From contig CAXKVF010000078.1 in the NCBI GenBank assembly GCA_964057225.1, positions 248,001 through 312,000 of the forward strand: DNA of 64,000 nucleotides. Reading direction: 5' to 3'. How positions within the stretch are numbered: the stretch's first letter is position 1; every line of letters begins with the position of its first letter. Below are positions 53,328-61,700 of this stretch, one piece after another. Origin of the DNA: Auanema rhodensis. Its lineage: Eukaryota; Nematoda; Chromadorea; Rhabditida; Rhabditidae. The position numbers and the translations under genes were made by a program. Below the pieces are notes generated by a model that was not told where the DNA came from, did no database searches, and was given only the letters and a program-made list of their open reading frames with translations.

Positions 53328-55074
53328 CAAGTGCACATCACGTGTACATTTAATTAGCATAAATTAAAGTTCACGTAAATTTCAAAGTCATGGTTACCAT
53401 GAACCAATATCAATAAAATTTGTTTTTAGACTAATATGGACATGGGGAATCTAATTTTGAAAACCGCATCTCTTTATCTTTAACGTGAAGCGAGTTACAT
53501 ACCAAGTGCACATTTAATTAGCATAAATTAAAGTTCACGTAAAATTCAAAGTCATGGTTACCATGCACCAATATCAATAAAAATTTGTTTTTAGACTAAT
53601 ATGGACATGGGGAATCTAATTTTGAAAACCGCATCTCTTTATCTTTTACGTGAAGCGAGTTACATACCAAGTGCACATCACGTGTACATTTAATTAGCAT
53701 AAATTAAAGTTCACGTAAATTTCAAAGTCATGGTTACCATGAACCAATATCAATAAAAATTTGTTTTTAGACTAATATGGACATGGGGAATCTAATTTTG
53801 AAAACCGCATTTCTTTATCTTTCACGTGAAGCGAGTTACATACCAAGTGCACATCACGTGTACATTTAATTAGCATAAATTAAAGTTCACGTAAATTTCA
53901 AAGTCATGGTTACCATGCACCAATATCAATAAAAATTTGTTTTTAGACTAATATGGACATGGGGAATCTAATTTTGAAAACCGCATCTCTTTATCTTTCA
54001 CGTGAAGCGAGTTACATACCAAGTGCACATCACGTGTACATTTAATTAGCATAAATTAAAGTTCACGTAAATTTCAAAGTCATGGTTACCATGAAGCAAT
54101 ATCAATAAAAATTTGTTTTTAGACTAATATGGACATGGGAAATCTAATTTTGAAAACCGCATCTCTTTATCTTTCACGTGAAGCGAGTTACATACCAAGT
54201 GCACATCACGTGTACATTTAATTAGCATAAATTAAAGTTCACGTAAATTTCAAAGTCATGGTTACCATGAACCAATATCAATAAAATTTGTTTTTAGACT
54301 AATATGGACATGGGGAATCTAATTTTGAAAACCGCATCTCTTTATCTTTAACGTGAAGCGAGTTACATACCAAGTGCACATCACGTGTACATTTAATTAG
54401 CATAAATTAAAGTTCACGTAAAATTCAAAGTCATGGTTACCATGCACCAATATCAATAAAAATTTGTTTTTAGACTAATATGGACATGGGGAATCTAATT
54501 TTGAAAACCGCATCTCTTTATCTTTTACGTGAAGCGAGTTACATACCAAGTGCACATCACGTGTACATTTAATTAGCATAAATTAAAGTTCACGTAAATT
54601 TCAAAGTCATGGTTACCATGAACCAATATCAATAAAAATTTGTTTTTAGACTAATATGGACATGGGAAATCTAATTTTGAAAACCGCATTTCTTTATCTT
54701 TCACGTGAAGCGAGTTACATACCAAGTGCACATCACGTGTACATTTAATTAGCATAAATTAAAGTTCACGTAAATTTCAAAGTCATGGTTACCATGCACC
54801 AATATCAATAAAAATTTGTTTTTAGACTAATATGGACATGGGGAATCTAATTTTGAAAACCGCATCTCTTTATCTTTCACGTGAAGCGAGTTACGTACCA
54901 AGTGCACATCACGTGTACATTTAATTAGCATAAATTAAAGTTCACGTAAATTTCAAAGTCATGGTTACCATGAAGCAATATCAATAAAAATTTGTTTTTA
55001 GACTAATATGGACATGGGAAATCTAATTTTGAAAACCGCATCTCTTTATCTTTCACGTGAAGCGAGTTACATAC
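53328..55074 (+). repeat. Five-monomer duplication with one copy carrying an 11-base deletion
   Basis: Blocks are 53328-54195 and 54196-55074. Each runs: type A with one A lost from the A5 tract and 156 c>a (TTTAACGTG); C with 53 t>a and 156 c>t; A with 144 c>t (CATTTCTTT); C; G with 121 g>a. Correcting for the lost bases, the period is exactly 880 bp. The second monomer of block one lacks eleven bases that block two retains. Block two has private 121 g>a in its third monomer and ACGTACC at the end of its fourth. Since the A-tract loss is shared and the 11-base deletion is not, the A-tract loss came first, then the duplication, then the deletion. Confidence 0.93.
53503..53667 (+). other. 165-bp monomer with an 11-base internal deletion
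   Basis: The sequence runs GTGCACATTTAATT where neighbours have GTGCACAT, then eleven further bases, then TTAATT. The missing part is bounded by direct ACAT repeats, leaving one copy at the junction near 53509-53513, the pattern expected of slippage or microhomology-mediated repair. The deletion removes CACGTG at monomer positions 12-17 and the TGTACA beside it. This is the largest length change in the window. Confidence 0.95.
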
Positions 55075-57714
55075 CAAGTGCACATCACGTGTACATTTAA
55101 TTAGCATAAATTAAAGTTCACGTAAATTTCAAAGTCATGGTTACCATGAACCAATATCAATAAAAATTTGTTTTTAGACTAATATGGACATGGGGAATCT
55201 AATTTTGAAAACCGCATCTCTTTATCTTTCACGTGAAGCGAGTTACATACCAAGTGCACATCACGTGTACATTTAATTAGCATAAATTAAAGTTCACGTA
55301 AATTTCAAAGTCATGGTTACCATGCACCAATATCAATAAAAATTGGTTTTTAGACTAATATGGACATGGGGAATCTAATTTTGAAAACCGCATCTCTTTA
55401 TCTTTCACGTGAAGCGAGTTACATACCAAGTGCACATCACGTGTACATTTAATTAGCATAAATTAAAGTTCACGTAAATTTCAAAGTCATGGTTACCATG
55501 CACCAATATCAATAAAAATTTGTTTTTAGACTAATATGGACATGGGGAATCTAATTTTGAAAACCGCATCTCTTTATCTTTCACGTGAAGCGAGTTACAT
55601 ACCAAGTGCACATCACGTGTACATTTAATTAGCATAAATTAAAGTTCACGTAAATTTCAAAGTTATGGTTACCATGCACCAATATCAATAAAAATTTGTT
55701 TTTAGACTAATATGGACATGGGGAATCTAATTTTGAAAACCGCATCTCTTTATCTTTCACGTGAAGCGAGTTACATACCAAGTGCACATCACGTGTACAT
55801 TTATTTAGCATAAATTAAAGTTCACGTAAATTTCAAAGTCATGGTTACCATGAAGCAATATCAATAAAAATTTGTTTTTAGACTAATATGGACATGGGGA
55901 ATCTAATTTTGAAAACCGCATCTCTTTATCTTTCACGTGAAGCGAGTTACATACCAAGTGCACATCACGTGTACATTTAATTAGCATAAATTAAAGTTCA
56001 CGTAAATTTCAAAGTCATGGTTACCATGAAGCAATATCAATAAAAATTTGTTTTTAGACTAATATGGACATGGGAAATCTAATTTTGAAAACCGCATCTC
56101 TTTATCTTTCACGTGAAGCGAGTTACATACCAAGTGCACATCACGTGTACATTTAATTAGCATAAATTAAAGTTCACGTAAATTTCAAAGTCATGGTTAC
56201 CATGAACCAATATCAATAAAAATTTGTTTTTAGACTAATATGGACATGGGGAATCTAATTTTGAAAACCGCATCTCTTTATCTTTCACGTGAAGCGAGTT
56301 ACATACCAAGTGCACATCACGTGTACATTTAATTAGCATAAATTAAAGTTCACGTAAATTTCAAAGTCATGGTTACCATGCACCAATATCAATAAAAATT
56401 TGTTTTTAGATTAATATGGACATGGGGAATCTAATTTTGAAAACCGCATCTCTTTATCTTTCACGTGAAGCGAGTTACATACCAAGTGCACATCACGTGT
56501 ACATTTAATTAGCATAAATTAAAGTTCACGTAAATTTCAAAGTCATGGTTACCATGCACCAATATCAATTAAAATTTGTTTTTAGACTAATATGGACATG
56601 GGGAATCTAATTTTGAAAACCGCATCTCTTTATCTTTCACGTGAAGCGAGTTACATACCAAGTGCACATCACGTGTACATTTAATTAGCATAAATTAAAG
56701 TTCACGTAAATTTCAAAGTCATGGTTACCATGAACCAATATCAATAAAAATTTGTTTTTAGACTAATATGGACATGGGGAATCTAATTTTGAAAACCACA
56801 TTTCTTTATCTTTCACGTGAAGCGAGTTACATACCAAGTGCACATCACGTGTACATTTAATTAGCATAAATTAAAGTTCACGTAAATTTCAAAGTCATGG
56901 TTACCATGCACCAATATCACTAAAAATTTGTTTTTAGACTAATATGGACATGGGGAATCTAATTTTGAAAACCGCATCTCTTTATCTTTCACGTGAAGCA
57001 AGTTACATACCAAGTGCACATCACGTGTACATTTAATTAGCATAAATTAAAGTTCACGTAAATTTCAAAGTCATGGTTACCATGCACCAATATCAATAAA
57101 AATTTGTTTTTAGACTAATATGGACATGGGGAATCTAATTTTGAAAACCGCATCTCTTTATCTTTCACGTGAAGCGAGTTACATACCAAGTGCACATCAC
57201 GTGTACATTTAATTAGCATAAATTAAAGTTCACGTAAATTTCAAAGTCATGGTTACCATGCACCAATATCAATAAAAATTTGTTTTTAGACTAATATGGA
57301 CATGGGGAATCTAATTTTGAAAACCGCATCTCTTTATCTTTCACGTGAAGCGAGTTACATACCAAGTGCACATCACGTGTACATTTAATTAGCATAAATT
57401 AAAGTTCACGTAAATTTCAAAGTCATGGTTACCATGAACCAATATCAATAAAAATTTGTTTTTAGACTAATATGGACATGGGGAATCTAATTTTGAAAAC
57501 CGCATCTCTTTATCTTTCACGTGAAGCGAGTTACATACCAAGTGCACATCACGTGTACATTTAATTAGCATAAATTAAAGTTCACGTAAATTTCAAAGTC
57601 ATGGTTACCATGCACCAATATCAATAAAAATTTGTTTTTAGACTAATATGGACATGGGGAATCTAATTTTGAAAACCGCATCTCTTTATCTTTCACGTGA
57701 AGCGAGTTACATAC
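55075..57714 (+). repeat. Mixed segment containing an early copy of the right-end cassette
   Basis: Fifteen monomers. The order C, C with 62 c>t, G with 26 a>t, G with 121 g>a, A (55427-56306) is the cassette that recurs from 57715 onward, thirteen monomers (2288 bp) later. The copy at 55251 has 95 t>g on a type C background, and 56307 has 105 c>t on type C. The copy at 56659 reads AAAACCACATTTC, losing the CpG at 139-140. The copy at 56835 has ATCACTAAA and 166 g>a. Confidence 0.82.
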
Positions 57715-58770
57715 CAAGTGCACATCACGTGTACATTTAATTAGCATAAATTAAAGTTCACGTAAATTTCAAAGTCATGGTTACCATGCACCAATATCAA
57801 TAAAAATTTGTTTTTAGACTAATATGGACATGGGGAATCTAATTTTGAAAACCGCATCTCTTTATCTTTCACGTGAAGCGAGTTACATACCAAGTGCACA
57901 TCACGTGTACATTTAATTAGCATAAATTAAAGTTCACGTAAATTTCAAAGTTATGGTTACCATGCACCAATATCAATAAAAATTTGTTTTTAGACTAATA
58001 TGGACATGGGGAATCTAATTTTGAAAACCGCATCTCTTTATCTTTCACGTGAAGCGAGTTACATACCAAGTGCACATCACGTGTACATTTATTTAGCATA
58101 AATTAAAGTTCACGTAAATTTCAAAGTCATGGTTACCATGAAGCAATATCAATAAAAATTTGTTTTTAGACTAATATGGACATGGGGAATCTAATTTTGA
58201 AAACCGCATCTCTTTATCTTTCACGTGAAGCGAGTTACATACCAAGTGCACATCACGTGTACATTTATTTAGCATAAATTAAAGTTCACGTAAATTTCAA
58301 AGTTATGGTTACCATGCACCAATATCAATAAAAATTTGTTTTTAGACTAATATGGACATGGGGAATCTAATTTTGAAAACCGCATCTCTTTATCTTTCAC
58401 GTGAAGCGAGTTACATACCAAGTGCACATCACGTGTACATTTATTTAGCATAAATTAAAGTTCACGTAAATTTCAAAGTTATGGTTACCATGCACCAATA
58501 TCAATAAAAATTTGTTTTTAGACTAATATGGACATGGGGAATCTAATTTTGAAAACCGCATCTCTTTATCTTTCACGTGAAGCGAGTTACATACCAAGTG
58601 CACATCACGTGTACATTTATTTAGCATAAATTAAAGTTCACGTAAATTTCAAAGTCATGGTTACCATGAAGCAATATCAATAAAAATTTGTTTTTAGACT
58701 AATATGGACATGGGAAATCTAATTTTGAAAACCGCATCTCTTTATCTTTCACGTGAAGCGAGTTACATAC
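57715..58770 (+). repeat. Cassette copy with chimeric monomers
   Basis: The cassette begins C (57715), C with 62t (57891), G with 26t (58067). The next two copies (58243 and 58419) carry both 26 a>t, otherwise typical of type G copies, and 62 c>t plus type C, typical of the preceding monomer. The copy at 58595 joins 26 a>t to type G with 121 g>a, which are separate adjacent monomers at 55779 and 55955. These three are best read as products of unequal crossover or conversion, with the switch between 26 and 62 in the first two and between 77 and 121 in the third. Confidence 0.85.
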
Positions 58771-61700
58771 CAAGTGCACATCACGTGTACATTTAATTAG
58801 CATAAATTAAAGTTCACGTAAATTTCAAAGCCATGGTTACCATGAACCAATATCAATAAAAATTTGTTTTTAGACTAATATGGACATGGGGAATCTAATT
58901 TTGAAAACCGCATCTCTTTATCTTTCACGTGAAGCGAGTTACATACCAAGTGCACATCACGTGTACATTTAATTAGCATAAATTAAAGTTCACGTAAATT
59001 TCAAAGTCATGGTTACCATGCACCAATATCAATAAAAATTTGTTTTTAGACTAATATGGACATGGGGAATCTAATTTTGAAAACCGCATCTCTTTATCTT
59101 TCACGTGAAGCGAGTTACATACCAAGTGCACATCACGTGTACATTTAATTAGCATAAATTAAAGTTCACGTAAATTTCAAAGTCATGGTTACCATGCACC
59201 AATATCAATAAAAATTTGTTTTTAGACTAATATGGACATGGGGAATCTAATTTTGAAAACCGCATCTCTTTATCTTTCACGTGAAGCGAGTTACATACCA
59301 AGTGCACATCACGTGTACATTTAATTAGCATAAATTAAAGTTCACGTAAATTTCAAAGTCATGGTTACCATGCACCAATATCAATAAAAATTTGTTTTTA
59401 GACTAATATGGACATGGGGAATCTAATTTTGAAAACCGCATCTCTTTATCTTTCACGTGAAGCGAGTTACATACCAAGTGCACATCACGTGTACATTTAA
59501 TTAGCATAAATTAAAGTTCACGTAAATTTCAAAGTTATGGTTACCATGCACCAATATCAATAAAAATTTGTTTTTAGACTAATATGGACATGGGGAATCT
59601 AATTTTGAAAACCGCATCTCTTTATCTTTCACGTGAAGCGAGTTACATACCAAGTGCACATCACGTGTACATTTATTTAGCATAAATTAAAGTTCACGTA
59701 AATTTCAAAGTCATGGTTACCATGAAGCAATATCAATAAAAATTTGTTTTTAGACTAATATGGACATGGGGAATCTAATTTTGAAAACCGCATCTCTTTA
59801 TCTTTCACGTGAAGCGAGTTACATACCAAGTGCACATCACGTGTACATTTAATTAGCATAAATTAAAGTTCACGTAAATTTCAAAGTCATGGTTACCATG
59901 AAGCAATATCAATACAAATTTGTTTTTAGACTAATATGGACATGGGAAATCTAATTTTGAAAACCGCATCTCTTTATCTTTCACGTGAAGCGAGTTACAT
60001 ACCAAGTGCACATCACGTGTACATTTAATTAGCATAAATTAAAGTTCACGTAAATTTCAAAGTCATGGTTACCATGCACCAATATCAATAAAAATTTGTT
60101 TTTAGACTAATATGGACATGGGGAATCTAATTTTGAAAACCGCATCTCTTTATCTTTCACGTGAAGCGAGTTACATACCAAGTGCACATCACGTGTACAT
60201 TTAATTAGCATAAATTAAAGTTCACGTAAATTTCAAAGTTATGGTTACCATGCTCCAATATCAATAAAAATTTGTTTTTAGACTAATATGGACATGGGGA
60301 ATCTAATTTTGAAAACCGCATCTCTTTATCTTTCACGTGAAGCGAGTTACATACCAAGTGCACATCACGTGTACATTTATTTAGCATAAATTAAAGTTCA
60401 CGTAAATTTCAAAGTCATGGTTACCATGAAGCAATATCAATAAAAATTTGTTTTTAGACTAATATGGACATGGGGAATCTAATTTTGAAAACCGCATCTC
60501 TTTATCTTTCACGTGAAGCGAGTTACATACCAAGTGCACATCACGTGTACATTTAATTAGCATAAATTAAAGTTCACGTAAATTTCAAAGTCATGGTTAC
60601 CATGAAGCAATATCAATACAAATTTGTTTTTAGACTAATATGGACATGGGAAATCTAATTTTGAAAACCGCATCTCTTTATCTTTCACGTGAAGCGAGTT
60701 ACATACCAAGTGCACATCACGTGTACATTTAATTAGCATAAATTAAAGTTCACGTAAATTTCAAAGCCATGGTTACCATGAACCAATATCAATAAAAATT
60801 TGTTTTTAGACTAATATGGACATGGGGAATCTAATTTTGAAAACCGCATCTCTTTATCTTTCACGTGAAGCGAGTTACATACCAAGTGCACATCACGTGT
60901 ACATTTAATTAGCATAAATTAAAGTTCACGTAAATTTCAAAGTCATGGTTACCATGCACCAATATCAATAAAAATTTGTTTTTAGACTAATATGGACATG
61001 GGGAATCTAATTTTGAAAACCGCATCTCTTTATCTTTCACGTGAAGCGAGTTACATACCAAGTGCACATCACGTGTACATTTAATTAGCATAAATTAAAG
61101 TTCACGTAAATTTCAAAGTCATGGTTACCATGCACCAATATCAATAAAAATTTGTTTTTAGACTAATATGGACATGGGGAATCTAATTTTGAAAACCGCA
61201 TCTCTTTATCTTTCACGTGAAGCGAGTTACATACCAATTGCACATCACGTGTACATTTAATTAGCATAAATTAAAGTTCACGTAAATTTCAAAGTCATGG
61301 TTACCATGCACCAATATCAATAAAAATTTGTATTTAGACTAATATGGACATGGGGAATCTAATTTTGAAAACCGCATCTCTTTATCTTTCACGTGAAGCG
61401 AGTTACATACCAAGTGCACATCACGTGTACATTTAATTAGCATAAATTAAAGTTCACGTAAATTTCAAAGTCATGGTTACCATGCACCAATATCAATAAA
61501 AATTTGTTTTTAGACTAATATGGACATGGGGAATCTAATTTTGAAAACCGCATCTCTTTATCTTTCACGTGAAGCGAGTTACATACCAAGTGCACATCAC
61601 GTGTACATTTAATTAGCATAAATTAAAGTTCACGTAAATTTCAAAGTCATGGTTACCATGCACCAATATCAATAAAAATTTGTTTTTAGACTAATATGGA

